Program-made: the position numbers and the translations under genes
From: Deltaproteobacteria bacterium
GTDB lineage: Bacteria > Desulfobacterota > Syntrophia > Syntrophales > UBA2210
NCBI GenBank assembly: GCA_016933965.1
Contig: JAFGTS010000045.1
Location: forward strand, 1-64,000
Direction: 5' to 3'
Length of the DNA stretch: 64,000 bases
Shown: positions 24,893-33,539 of the stretch, piece by piece
Layout: each line of letters opens with the position of its first letter
How positions within the stretch are numbered: the stretch's first letter is position 1
Notes under the pieces: generated by a model
Databases searched by the model: none
Told to the model about the DNA's origin: nothing
What the model saw: the letters and a program-made list of their open reading frames with translations, nothing else

Positions 24893-24910
24893 GATTGGAA
24901 GAATGTACAA

Positions 24911-24945
24911 AAAAAGCGCCGGCCCGCTGGACCGGCGCTTTTTTT
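24911..24945 (+). terminator. Rho-independent terminator of the OFA transporter gene
   Basis: AAAAAGCGCCGG (24911-24922) pairs with CCGGCGCTTTTT around a nine-base loop and is followed by T residues. The flanking A- and T-tracts make it potentially bidirectional. Confidence 0.92.
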
Positions 24946-24989
24946 GTTTGATAGACTGCTCTCTGTGGATGAATGATTGTGGATGAATC

Positions 24990-25210
24990 ATTTTTGAGCG
25001 GCCATTGAAACGTTTTTTCAGCAGTGGCAAAGGGGCACAGCGACAGAGTGACAAAGCGAACATCGTGAAACCTGTGATATCAAGTGTTCCTTCAGTTCCC
25101 TCTTTAGCAAAGGGGGATCAAGGGGGATTTTATTTACAAAGGGAGGGGAAAAACCCTTGAACCCCATAAGACCTTTTCAATGGCCGCTTCAAAAAAGATT
25201 CGGGCAAAAG
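24990..25210. repeat. Dispersed intergenic repeat, copy 2, with terminal inverted sequence
   Basis: GAGCGGCCATTGAAA near the left end (about 24997) is mirrored by TTTTCAATGGCCGCTTC near the right end (about 25177-25193). Between them are short GACA/GAGT-type alternations and two AAGGGGGAT-like runs. The inverted ends are shared with the element at 42.4 kb. It contains no reading frame and could be a non-autonomous miniature element or an extragenic palindromic repeat. Confidence 0.6.
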
Positions 25211-25232
25211 TACTGTGAAAGATTGCCTTCGG

Positions 25233-26270
25233 CTATTCCCCTTCCACGATCGTTTCATAGGTCCAGATGTATATAAGGTCACATTCTTCCGGGTCGTTGT
25301 TGTCGTAATCGTATTTTTTCTTCCAGAGGTTCCCGTCGGCATAATATTCATAGTAGATCGCGTTGTCTATCTTCCCGTTCCCGCTGTCGTCGATCTCTTC
25401 CTTGATAAGAAGGTCCTCGTCGTCGTAAGAATAGTAATTGCCCGTCACGAGGGTCCCGTCTTCAGGCTCTCCCAGGAAGCTTTCCATGCTCGTCATATTG
25501 CCGTCGTCATCATAGTCATACCCGTAGGAGAAGTCAGTTTCCCCGTTGTTGTCCAGATCGGTCAGCGTCACCTCCATGTACCATTCATCAGCGATGAGCA
25601 CATAGGTGTAGGAAGAGGTGGTGTACGCTTCGGCTTCGTCGCCGAAATAATACTCCACCTTTTCGAGATTACCGTTTTCGTCGTAGCTGAATATGTTTGT
25701 ATAATCCCAATCGCCGTCGTCATCCTCGTCAAGCCGTTCGAGGACCATTTCCCACTCGCCGTCGATGTCCTCGTAGGTGTAGGCATAGACCTGGTCGGCG
25801 CTGAACTCGGCACCGTCGTAGCTGAGGTCCGCCTGCCGCTCAGTGATGTTTCCATGATCATCGTAAAAATAGCGAGCCGCGTTGGTTGATGCATCGGCGA
25901 TATCTTCATAGACGGCGAATGTCAGGTTGAGCCCTTCGTATGTGTAAGTATATACCCAGTCGAGAGTGCCATCACCGTCGTCGTCCCCCTCTTCCTTGAC
26001 CAGATTTTCATCGGTATTGTAGTATTCACTCTTTTCCATCTGGAGTACTTCCGCTTCGTCATATTTCCTGCTCCAGGTCCTGGTTATCCGCCCTTCACCG
26101 TCGGTGTAATCGGTAATGATGTAGTTATACACGCCGGTTTCTCTTTTTTCGGGCACCGGTTTCGTGTCTTCCTCACCGCTGGCGATGATCGCGATGCATC
26201 CGAAGAGGACCAGGACAACAAGACTGAGCCTTCGAAGATATTTCCTCATGGTTATTCGTACGCCCTTCAT
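25233..26270 (-). CDS. Acidic lipoprotein with calcium-loop-like and YD-type repeats
   Basis: This 345-residue protein has a signal peptide with a lipobox (VLFGC) and is probably lipid-anchored. The mature part is extremely acidic and built of irregular repeats rich in Tyr-Asp and Asp-Asn-Gly. Several segments such as DDDGDGTLDW, DEDDDGDWDY, DLDNNGETDF and DDSGNGKIDN follow the DxDxDGxxD calcium-loop pattern seen in dockerins and thrombospondin type-3 repeats. Intervening YxYxxxGNL strands resemble RHS/YD repeats. No known family was recognised overall. The start at 26270 overlaps the upstream VanZ-like stop (ATGA) and has AAGGAA; the ATG at 26249 is an alternative. Confidence 0.72.
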   Translation of the reverse strand: MKGVRITMRKYLRRLSLVVLVLFGCIAIIASGEEDTKPVPEKRETGVYNYIITDYTDGEGRITRTWSRKYDEAEVLQMEKSEYYNTDENLVKEEGDDDGDGTLDWVYTYTYEGLNLTFAVYEDIADASTNAARYFYDDHGNITERQADLSYDGAEFSADQVYAYTYEDIDGEWEMVLERLDEDDDGDWDYTNIFSYDENGNLEKVEYYFGDEAEAYTTSSYTYVLIADEWYMEVTLTDLDNNGETDFSYGYDYDDDGNMTSMESFLGEPEDGTLVTGNYYSYDDEDLLIKEEIDDSGNGKIDNAIYYEYYADGNLWKKKYDYDNNDPEECDLIYIWTYETIVEGE

Positions 26271-26797
26271 GACAGTTCCTTATCTTTTTTATTTGTTAAC
26301 ATCCTTATTACCACATAGGCCGCTGCTGTTCCAATAATTGTCGCCGCCAGGTCGATGGGATCAAAGGTCCCCAGGCGAAAGAAATTCGCCGTGTTTTCCA
26401 GAAAGGGGATCCCCTGAAACCAGTCGGGAATGATCGCGGCGATGACCGTTCCGTATCTCTGCCCCGTTTCAAAGAGGCAGTCGACGATACACCAGCCGGC
26501 ACATATGACAATGTGTCCGCGGTTCCCCGTTCGAACCAGTCCCGCCGTGAGGAGGATGAAGGAGAACACATGCGTGAAGGAGGGGAGCGCACGGACAATG
26601 TCGCCGAGGGTGCCCGGAATGACCGGCGGAGACGGCATGTCAAAGGGGTTGTACCTGAGAAAATAGGCGCTGTCGCCGGGACGGCTGACGAGGTAGATCC
26701 CCGTTCCCAGAAAAAGGACCACTGTTCCGATGAGCAACAGGGTTCCATTATATTCTCTGTGACGCTCCATAACGCTTTGAAAAGGCCCCTTCGGCAC
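26267..26797 (-). CDS. VanZ-like membrane protein
   Basis: The 176-residue protein has about four hydrophobic segments. A polar motif around CLFETGQ and a later FDPIDLAATIIGTAAAY recall the conserved E..Q and D..N/A..G positions of VanZ-type proteins. VanZ proteins are membrane proteins of poorly defined function, some giving teicoplanin resistance. It is translationally coupled to the following lipoprotein gene, so the pair may work together at the envelope. The family assignment is by pattern only. Confidence 0.55.
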   Translation of the reverse strand: MPKGPFQSVMERHREYNGTLLLIGTVVLFLGTGIYLVSRPGDSAYFLRYNPFDMPSPPVIPGTLGDIVRALPSFTHVFSFILLTAGLVRTGNRGHIVICAGWCIVDCLFETGQRYGTVIAAIIPDWFQGIPFLENTANFFRLGTFDPIDLAATIIGTAAAYVVIRMLTNKKDKELS

Positions 26798-26901
26798 GCA
26801 TCATTTCGCATGAATGCAATCTATCTATCGGAACGCCGGCGCTTTGTCAAACGGGATATGACTGGTATTTGCGCGGGGCCTGTGATAGTTCATGTTAAAC
26901 C

Positions 26902-28122
26902 ATGTTAGCCCTTAACGCAGTGAAAAAAAAGTTCACGGGGTGTGAGACTTACCCGGCTTTCCGGAGCATGCCGGGACGGGTACGGTTATTCATGGCCTGC
27001 CTTTTCTTCTGCGCCCATCTGCTTGCCCTTTTGCTGTGTACGGGTGTGCCGTCCTGCCGGGCCGCTGACGAGGCGTGCAGCGCGACATTGAAGGAGCGGA
27101 TCGGCCAGATGATCATGGTCGGTTTCCGCGGGCTTGCCGTGGATGATGAAACTCCGGTCATCACCGACATACGGGCCGGTCGCGTGGGAGGCGTGATCCT
27201 TTTTGACCATGATGTCCCCGCGGGACGGCCCGTTAGAAACATCGCGTCACCGGAACAGCTCAGAAGATTGACCGGGGACCTTCAAAAGGCGGCGCCCATC
27301 CACCTGTTTATCGCCCTGGACCAGGAGGGAGGCAGGGTCAACCGCTTGAAGGAGAGGTTCGGGTTTCCCCCGACGGTTTCCCAGCGTTTTCTGGGGGACC
27401 GTGATGACCTGGAGCTGACCGGGCGGTACGCGGAACGAACGGCGCAGACCCTGGCTGCCGTGGGTGTGAACGTAAACTTCGCCCCCGTAGTGGACCTCGA
27501 TGTCAATCCCGATAACCCGGTCATCGGCGGGCTGGAGCGGAGTTTTTCGGCAGACCCGGCCTTTGTGACCCGGCATGCCCGGACAATGATCGAGACCTTT
27601 CACCGCTTCGGTATTCTGTCGGCGGTCAAACATTTTCCGGGCCACGGCAGTTCACGGGGGGATTCGCACAAGGGTTTTGTCGATGTGACCGCCACATGGT
27701 CGTCCCTGGAACTGATCCCCTTCCGGACCCTCGTGGAAAACGGTCTCTGTGACATGGTCATGACGGCGCATATCTTCAATGAAAAACTGGACTCCCGGTG
27801 GCCCGCAACGCTCTCAACGAAGGTTGTCGGCGGGATCCTCCGTGAGGATATGCAATTTCAGGGGGTCATTGTCTCGGACGACCTGCAGATGGAGGCGATC
27901 AGGTCGTTTTATGAGACCGGTGTCGTAATTCGAAGGGCCATCGAGGCAGGCTGTGACATTCTTCTGTTCGCGAATAATTCGATCTATGAAGAGGATATCG
28001 CCGCACGCGCCCAGCGCCTGATAGAGGAAATGGTCGACCGTGGCGAGATCACGCCTGAACGGATCGATCGCTCGTTTCTGAGAATACAAAGGCTCAAGGA
28101 ACGGCTGGGAACCGCCCCCTGA
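26902..28122 (+). CDS. Glycoside hydrolase family 3 beta-N-acetylhexosaminidase (NagZ-like)
   Basis: The 406-residue protein contains the GH3 N-terminal barrel. KHFPGHG followed by GDSHKGF holds the His/Asp dyad on the mobile loop characteristic of NagZ, and VIVSDDLQMEAI carries the nucleophile Asp. An N-terminal hydrophobic segment (about residues 28-48) before CRAADEAC suggests a signal peptide or anchor, so it may act in the periplasm, unlike cytoplasmic NagZ. The start is uncertain: 26902 or the ATG at 26968. It would remove GlcNAc from peptidoglycan fragments. It converges with the HMG-CoA reductase gene. Confidence 0.87.
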   Translation: MLALNAVKKKFTGCETYPAFRSMPGRVRLFMACLFFCAHLLALLLCTGVPSCRAADEACSATLKERIGQMIMVGFRGLAVDDETPVITDIRAGRVGGVILFDHDVPAGRPVRNIASPEQLRRLTGDLQKAAPIHLFIALDQEGGRVNRLKERFGFPPTVSQRFLGDRDDLELTGRYAERTAQTLAAVGVNVNFAPVVDLDVNPDNPVIGGLERSFSADPAFVTRHARTMIETFHRFGILSAVKHFPGHGSSRGDSHKGFVDVTATWSSLELIPFRTLVENGLCDMVMTAHIFNEKLDSRWPATLSTKVVGGILREDMQFQGVIVSDDLQMEAIRSFYETGVVIRRAIEAGCDILLFANNSIYEEDIAARAQRLIEEMVDRGEITPERIDRSFLRIQRLKERLGTAP

Positions 28123-28180
28123 GCTCTCCTGCTTCCTCCGGGCCGAGTGGGGGTAAAGGAATGGCCGGAGGTTTCTGAAT

Positions 28181-29722
28181 TTATCGATTTCGGCCGTACC
28201 GCTCGTGGCTCCATACCCAGTCAAGGGAGGATATGGCCGCTGCCAGGGACAACTCGCCGGCTCCTACCACGGCGGCAACGATCTCCGCGAACTTTCTCAC
28301 CTTTCCCTTTCCATGGCATCCCAGGATCTCGAGACATTCCCGCTGTGTGGGTAGCCCCGTTCCGCCTCCGTGGGTGGCGACGATAAGCGAAGGGATCGTG
28401 ATCGAACCATAGAGATCTCCCTCGGGGGTCACCTCCGTGTAAAGCATGCCGGCGGAACATTCCGATACATTCGCCACATCCTGGCCCGTGGCGATAAAGA
28501 GGGCCGTGATGGCGTTCGTCGAATGGAGGCCGTTGTTGTTGACGCCGGCCATGAAGGCACCCACGTTGGCGATATTGCTGTGACGGCAGAGCGTTTCCGG
28601 GTCGACCCGCATATGCTGGATGAGCACCTCCCGGTCGATGGTGATCTCCGCCGTCACCCGTTTGCCGCGGGTGTGCATGATATTTACCTGGGAAGCCTTT
28701 TTGTCGGTGGCAAAATTCGCTTCGAGATAGTAGTGACGGATCCCCTGATAGTGATTGACGATCCAGTTACAGGCGGCGAAGGTCGCATGGTTGACCATGT
28801 TCTGGCCGGCGGCGTCCCCGGTGGTGAAGTTGAACCGGAGGTACACGAACTTGCTGGCCAGGAATTTCTGGATATTGATGAGCCGGGCGACCGATGAGGT
28901 CGACTCGGCCTGCTTCGCGATGTCGTCAAAGGCGTCATCGATCCAGTGGGCGAATGTGCGGGCTTCCCTGGCTGAATCGAAGACAAAGACCGGTGCCCGT
29001 TGCATGCGATCATCGGATATGGTCGTTTTGATACCACCGCAGAGGTTGATCACCTTCATGCCCCGGTTGTACGATGCTACCAGGGTCCCCTCCGTTGTAG
29101 CCAGGGGGATGATAAAATCACCCTGGGCATGCTCACCGTTAATGCGGATGGGACCGGCAAACCCCACCGGTACCTGTGCCACGCCGGTGAAATTCTCGAT
29201 GTTCCCTTGCGTCAGAGAGGGATCAAAGGAGTATTTGTCGAGATGCTCCAGGTGCACGCCCGAATATTCCTGAATGAACTCCTGCCGTTTTCGTACTATT
29301 TCAGGTTGATAATTGCGGGCCCGGTCGGAGGGAATGGCGATCCGTTCCGCCGTTTCTTCCGAGATCATGTCCTCGACCTCCAGGTTCAGCGAACCGAAGG
29401 GCTCCGTATCAAAGGCGATGCTGATACTGTGCTGTTTGTCCTTTTCGAGTGAATCTATGTGGGCATAGACATCAATGACCTGCCCGAGGGGAAAGGGTAT
29501 GAGGTTCTTTTCATCAACCTCGGTGGCCCTGATGGTTGTGCCGTTCATCTTGGCTACGACCCTGTCGAGGGGCACTTCCTTGCCGTTGATCTCGACGCGG
29601 GATACGCCTGTCAGGGTGGCGTCGGCGAGGGGGTTCTTTATGCCGAAGCGGACTCCCTCATCGACGTTCATAAGGCTCCCCATCGCGTACAGCTGCTTCA
29701 GAATCAGCGCTGGTATTTCCAT
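28181..29722 (-). CDS. HMG-CoA reductase, class I-like catalytic domain with extra N-terminal domain
   Basis: The 513-residue protein has HMG-CoA reductase signatures: ENFTGVAQVPVGFAGP (176-191), PLATTEG with catalytic Glu211, DAAGQNM (303-309), TDKK with Lys341/342, GQD with Asp415 and C-terminal SH with His506. The Lys and His context resembles class I (eukaryotic/archaeal) rather than the class II enzymes usual in bacteria. Residues 1-125 form an additional domain that I do not recognise and that replaces the membrane anchor of eukaryotic enzymes. The reaction would convert HMG-CoA to mevalonate or the reverse. No other mevalonate gene is visible. It follows the DUF2156 gene after 9 bp; AGGAGGG precedes its start. 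Confidence 0.83.
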   Translation of the reverse strand: MEIPALILKQLYAMGSLMNVDEGVRFGIKNPLADATLTGVSRVEINGKEVPLDRVVAKMNGTTIRATEVDEKNLIPFPLGQVIDVYAHIDSLEKDKQHSISIAFDTEPFGSLNLEVEDMISEETAERIAIPSDRARNYQPEIVRKRQEFIQEYSGVHLEHLDKYSFDPSLTQGNIENFTGVAQVPVGFAGPIRINGEHAQGDFIIPLATTEGTLVASYNRGMKVINLCGGIKTTISDDRMQRAPVFVFDSAREARTFAHWIDDAFDDIAKQAESTSSVARLINIQKFLASKFVYLRFNFTTGDAAGQNMVNHATFAACNWIVNHYQGIRHYYLEANFATDKKASQVNIMHTRGKRVTAEITIDREVLIQHMRVDPETLCRHSNIANVGAFMAGVNNNGLHSTNAITALFIATGQDVANVSECSAGMLYTEVTPEGDLYGSITIPSLIVATHGGGTGLPTQRECLEILGCHGKGKVRKFAEIVAAVVGAGELSLAAAISSLDWVWSHERYGRNR

Positions 29723-29731
29723 GGTTCCCTC

Positions 29732-30796
29732 CTAAAAGACATTGGAAATCTTGAACACAGTCAGAAACTTCTTCAAGGGTACCGATGACTTATGACAGCA
29801 GAAGGTCGGTGAATCGACCCCGTTGAAACGGGATTTTGTAAAATAGATACCCTTGAAGTTATAAATACCGTTCCCGTATTCATAGAGGAAACGGATGATC
29901 TTTTTTACAAGCCATGCTTCGTAGGGCCTGTCATCATCGCCGGTGACGAGGGGCGCGAGGCCGAGGTGCAGTTCTTCGATGCCCTCTTCCTTGAAAACAT
30001 CCATGGCGTGAACCATGATGGTGTAGAATATTCCCTGCCTGAACGCCTGGTCGAACCGTGAAATGTTGGGAACGTACCCGATAAGACGGTTCCCCCTATA
30101 AACGGGATCGAAGTAGATGAAACCCAGAAGCTCCTCTCCCCGGTAAGCGTAAAATTTCCGGGTGCCCACGTTATAGTCCATGCTCATGGGCCGGATCAGG
30201 AAAATGATCTCTTTTCTGCTCACTTTCCTGGTTTGCAGCCACTGTCGTGACAGTTCGTAATCACGTGTTTCATCATACCCTTCGGTGACGGTAACCCCCT
30301 GTTTTAATGCCTGATTGGCCGCGGTTCTGAGGATCTGTTTTTTCTTGCCTTTCAGGTTCCACGTTCTCAGATCGACCACCGATTCAATGCCGAACTGTGT
30401 GGCGTAGAAATTGAAATGTTCATGGATCATCTCCGCCACGGGCTGTGAGACCTGGACAAAACCGCAATTGGGGCTTTCGCTGATGAAAGCACGAAGGATG
30501 TCCAGGCGATCCGCCTCATGACAGATCGGATCAGCCAGCACGGCTCGAGTGCCCCAGCGGTACATATACGACAGATATCCCTTGCCGGGTACATCGAAGT
30601 AATGCATCCCCGGCTGGAGGGCGGAATATGACATGCAGTGGCAGCCGTATTCTCTGAGATATTGAAGCCGTTCTTCAAGGCTGAAGGAGCCACTCATGGT
30701 CTTTCCAATCACGGCATGAAGTCGAGCTTGGGGTACTCTCGCGGTCCCAGTGCCCCGGTAATCAATAAGTGCGGTCGATTGTTCGGAAGGTGCCAT
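29732..30796 (-). CDS. DUF2156/LPG-synthase-C-like acyltransferase-fold protein
   Basis: This 354-residue soluble protein resembles the C-terminal domain of phosphatidylglycerol lysyltransferases (DUF2156, tandem GNAT fold): SYMYRWGTRAVLADPICHEADR near the start, then KKKQILRTAANQALKQGVTV and FYAYRGEELLGFIYFDPVYRGNRLIGYV. It lacks the membrane half of MprF and so may aminoacylate a soluble or membrane-surface acceptor, as some DUF2156 proteins do. The C-terminal FKGIYFTKSRF is also family-like. It is co-transcribed with the HMG-CoA reductase gene; the pairing suggests a joint, unknown lipid pathway. Confidence 0.7.
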   Translation of the reverse strand: MAPSEQSTALIDYRGTGTARVPQARLHAVIGKTMSGSFSLEERLQYLREYGCHCMSYSALQPGMHYFDVPGKGYLSYMYRWGTRAVLADPICHEADRLDILRAFISESPNCGFVQVSQPVAEMIHEHFNFYATQFGIESVVDLRTWNLKGKKKQILRTAANQALKQGVTVTEGYDETRDYELSRQWLQTRKVSRKEIIFLIRPMSMDYNVGTRKFYAYRGEELLGFIYFDPVYRGNRLIGYVPNISRFDQAFRQGIFYTIMVHAMDVFKEEGIEELHLGLAPLVTGDDDRPYEAWLVKKIIRFLYEYGNGIYNFKGIYFTKSRFNGVDSPTFCCHKSSVPLKKFLTVFKISNVF

Positions 30797-30854
30797 AGTA
30801 ATCTCTCACTAATTCCAGTGCAAGAAATAAAGGTACATTATCCTTGCGGCAGAA

Positions 30855-30960
30855 AGGACCGGCCTCTGATTCCCGGCCAGAAATGAATGACCCTGCAAAA
30901 TTCGCAGGGTCACCGCTCTCTTTACCCGGATACGGGTTTCCCGTTGCCGTAACCAACCTT
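30855..30960 (-). promoter_or_regulatory. Hairpin-rich leader upstream of DUF2156-HMGR, possible cis-acting RNA
   Basis: Read on the minus strand, this stretch contains in order ACGGG/CCCGT with an AAA loop, a GACCCTGC/GCAGGGTC hairpin (30889-30911) and a CCGG-rich stem near 30858-30876. None is followed by a strong T-run. The whole interval 30797-31168 has no gene. No riboswitch class was recognised. Confidence 0.35.
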
Positions 30961-31168
30961 TTCAAGCAAACCGAAACTGACGTAACGCGTAATTGTATGA
31001 TCGTATTAAGACATATTCCTGTGGGAAAATCTTGCTAAATATATACAAGCCGAGTATCAGCAAAAACCTCGTATTATAGAGGCGTCCGGTTTTGACAACG
31101 GACAGGTGAAAATGATCGATGGGTTCGTACGTCCATGCCGCTCCGCTCACGATAACTAATTTGAGTCA

Positions 31169-31813
31169 CTACTTTTTCTGCCCCAGAATGGAATAGTACC
31201 GGTTGTCGAAGAGAAACCTGAAATACCGGACGGTCTTTATTTTCAACCCCAGTTGCTTCATGTGGAACGCATAATCATAGACGGGATGGAGAGCATTGCC
31301 GGCCGTCATCCAGAATACCAGATCGGCGATGCGCCAGTATATGACCTGGAATACCCGCCTGACCGGACCTCCTTCGGGAAGGGAAAAATCTCCCACAATG
31401 ACAAAGCCCCTGCGCTTGGCCAGTTCCACAAGGTGGGACAGGATTTCAACCATTTTCTCTTCGGGGAAGACATTGAGGAAGAAATTCGCGAATACCATGT
31501 CGTACTGGTTCAACTCGCTGAATTTCAATATATCCTGATGAACCTGGCGTATCGGGTGCCTGAATTCCCTGTCCTTCATCTTTCTGTTGAATTTCTTCAG
31601 CATCGTATCGGAAAGGTCGACGACGGTCACCTTTGCCCCCCGCTCCGCCGCCGCGAGGGCATCAATACCGTGGCCCACCCCGGCGAAAAGGACCGAGTTG
31701 TCCGGCCGGATCCGGTCATGCATGGCCGTTTTGCAGTGGTCGATCTGGTTCGCGCTGTACACCATCGCCAGGAAATCATAGAGAGGCCCGATAATGGAAT
31801 ATTTATCCTTCAT
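31169..31813 (-). CDS. Class I SAM-dependent methyltransferase
   Basis: The 214-residue protein has the methyltransferase motif I as LFAGVGHGIDALAAAERGA (about 47-65), with post-I acidic VVDLSD and motif IV around YDMVFANFFLN. It is a Rossmann-fold small-molecule or lipid methyltransferase; the UbiE/MenG-like size and a hydrophobic C-terminal half suggest a lipophilic substrate. The frame is open further upstream to 32062, but that part lies over the beta-CASP gene. The ATG at 31813 with AAGGAT upstream fits. It may follow the beta-CASP gene in transcription (109-bp gap). Confidence 0.8.
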   Translation of the reverse strand: MKDKYSIIGPLYDFLAMVYSANQIDHCKTAMHDRIRPDNSVLFAGVGHGIDALAAAERGAKVTVVDLSDTMLKKFNRKMKDREFRHPIRQVHQDILKFSELNQYDMVFANFFLNVFPEEKMVEILSHLVELAKRRGFVIVGDFSLPEGGPVRRVFQVIYWRIADLVFWMTAGNALHPVYDYAFHMKQLGLKIKTVRYFRFLFDNRYYSILGQKK

Positions 31814-31922
31814 ATACAGTTGTATCCTTGGAGAAGTGTGCTCCGCACCATATAGACTCCGCGGGACCCTGTCAATGGAAAAAACATGCCGGTCCCCGCC
31901 GTTCCATGGTGCGGGAGCGCTC

Positions 31923-33539
31923 TTACGGCTCCATGACCGACTGGAGTTTCTTCCTGAGCTGTCGCAGCGCTTCCAGTTCTCCTTCTCCCGGCGTGCGGTC
32001 GCCGGTCCTGGTCTTTGCCCGTTTCTTGATTTTCTTGAGTTCCCGCTCCATATCGGCAACAACAGCCAGCAGGTCGTGGCTCATGTCGACGGTGACTGAT
32101 TCCCCGGTCCAGGCTTCGGAGCGTATCCCGGGCGCCCGTTTTTCGAGGAACAGCGTCTCCCGCCAGGCGGGTACGTGGGTTTCAAGGCCGAGGGTTTCCC
32201 GTATTTCCCCCGCGAAGATGTCACTCGTCGAAGGCTCGCCGTGAACGACGAACACCCGGGGTCGCGATTGGGTGAAATTGCTCAACCAGTCGAGCAGCCC
32301 CTTCTGGTCGGCGTGGGCGGAGAAGCCGCCGATGGTGAACACCTTTGCCCGGACGGCTACATCCTCCCTGAATATCTTGACGCTTCTTTCACCATCCACG
32401 ATTTTTCGTCCCGTTGTCCCCTGGGCCTGGAATCCTACGATGATGATACTGGCGCCGGGTCTCCAGAGATTGTGTTTCAGATGGTGTTTGATCCTGCCCG
32501 CCGTGCACATGCCGCTGGCCGATATGATGACGGCCGGCCCCTTCCGGGCGTTGATGGCAATCGATTCTTCCGTCGTGGCGGTCAGATGCAGGTTCGGCAT
32601 GTCAAAGGGATCAAATCCCTGTTCCACAATCGCCCGGGCCTCTTCATCGTAATATTGCTTGTTTTTGCGGAATATCTCCGTAGCCTTGATGGCCAGGGGG
32701 CTGTCGAGGTACACGGGGATGTCGGGGAGCTCGCCCTTCCGGTGGAACTCGCCGAGAAGGTAGAGGATCTCCTGGGACCGCTCAAGGGCGAAGGCCGGGA
32801 TAACGACCTTCTCTCCGTGAGATACGGCATGCCGTATGGCATCGAGCAGTTCACGCGCGCTGTCGTCGAAGTTCTTGTGAAGCCGGTTCCCGTAAGTCGA
32901 TTCGACAAAGAGATAGTCCGCCGAGATAATTTCATCGGGGTCCTTGATGATCAACTGGTCCTTGTTTCCCAGATCACCGGAGAATACGACCTTCACTTCA
33001 TCCGATCCGTCCTCGACCCAGAGTTCTACGATCGATGAGCCGAGGATGTGCCCCGCGTTCCGGAACCGGGCCCGCATGCCCGGCCCCACCGGGAACTCCC
33101 GGTCCCGCTCGACGGGGTGGAGATATTTCAGACTTTCCCGGGCATCATCCGTCGTGTACAGCGGGGTAATATCATCGTCCCCCTGCCTTCGGTTTTTCCT
33201 GGTCTGCCACTCAGCGTCCATTTCCTGGACATGGGCCGAGTCGAGGAGCATGATCTCGCAGAGTTCCGCCGTGGGGGGAGAGGTGATGATGCGTCCCTTG
33301 AACCCGTCCTTCAACAACAGGGGGATCCTGCCGCTGTGATCAATGTGCGCATGGGTGAGCAGGATGTTCGGGAGGTCCGGCGGATCGAATCCCCAGGCAT
33401 GCCGGTTGCGTTCTTCCATCTGCCGGCTGCCCTGGAAAAGACCGCAATCGACCATGACCCGGGAGCCGCGGTCCGTTTCAACAAGATAGCAGGAACCGGT
33501 TACGGAACCGGCCCCGCCGAGACATGTCACTGTGATCAT
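31923..33539 (-). CDS. Metallo-beta-lactamase/beta-CASP RNA-type hydrolase
   Basis: This 538-residue protein has the beta-lactamase metal site HAHIDHSG (63-70) and a beta-CASP insertion, followed by the RMMBL C-terminal domain with GFSAHADQKGL. It resembles bacterial CPSF73-like proteins that act on RNA. A 60-residue tail rich in Lys, Glu and Arg extends past the usual C-terminus. The stop of the preceding transglutaminase gene overlaps its start by four bases (33536-33539), showing translational coupling. The RNA substrate is unknown. Confidence 0.88.
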   Translation of the reverse strand: MITVTCLGGAGSVTGSCYLVETDRGSRVMVDCGLFQGSRQMEERNRHAWGFDPPDLPNILLTHAHIDHSGRIPLLLKDGFKGRIITSPPTAELCEIMLLDSAHVQEMDAEWQTRKNRRQGDDDITPLYTTDDARESLKYLHPVERDREFPVGPGMRARFRNAGHILGSSIVELWVEDGSDEVKVVFSGDLGNKDQLIIKDPDEIISADYLFVESTYGNRLHKNFDDSARELLDAIRHAVSHGEKVVIPAFALERSQEILYLLGEFHRKGELPDIPVYLDSPLAIKATEIFRKNKQYYDEEARAIVEQGFDPFDMPNLHLTATTEESIAINARKGPAVIISASGMCTAGRIKHHLKHNLWRPGASIIIVGFQAQGTTGRKIVDGERSVKIFREDVAVRAKVFTIGGFSAHADQKGLLDWLSNFTQSRPRVFVVHGEPSTSDIFAGEIRETLGLETHVPAWRETLFLEKRAPGIRSEAWTGESVTVDMSHDLLAVVADMERELKKIKKRAKTRTGDRTPGEGELEALRQLRKKLQSVMEP

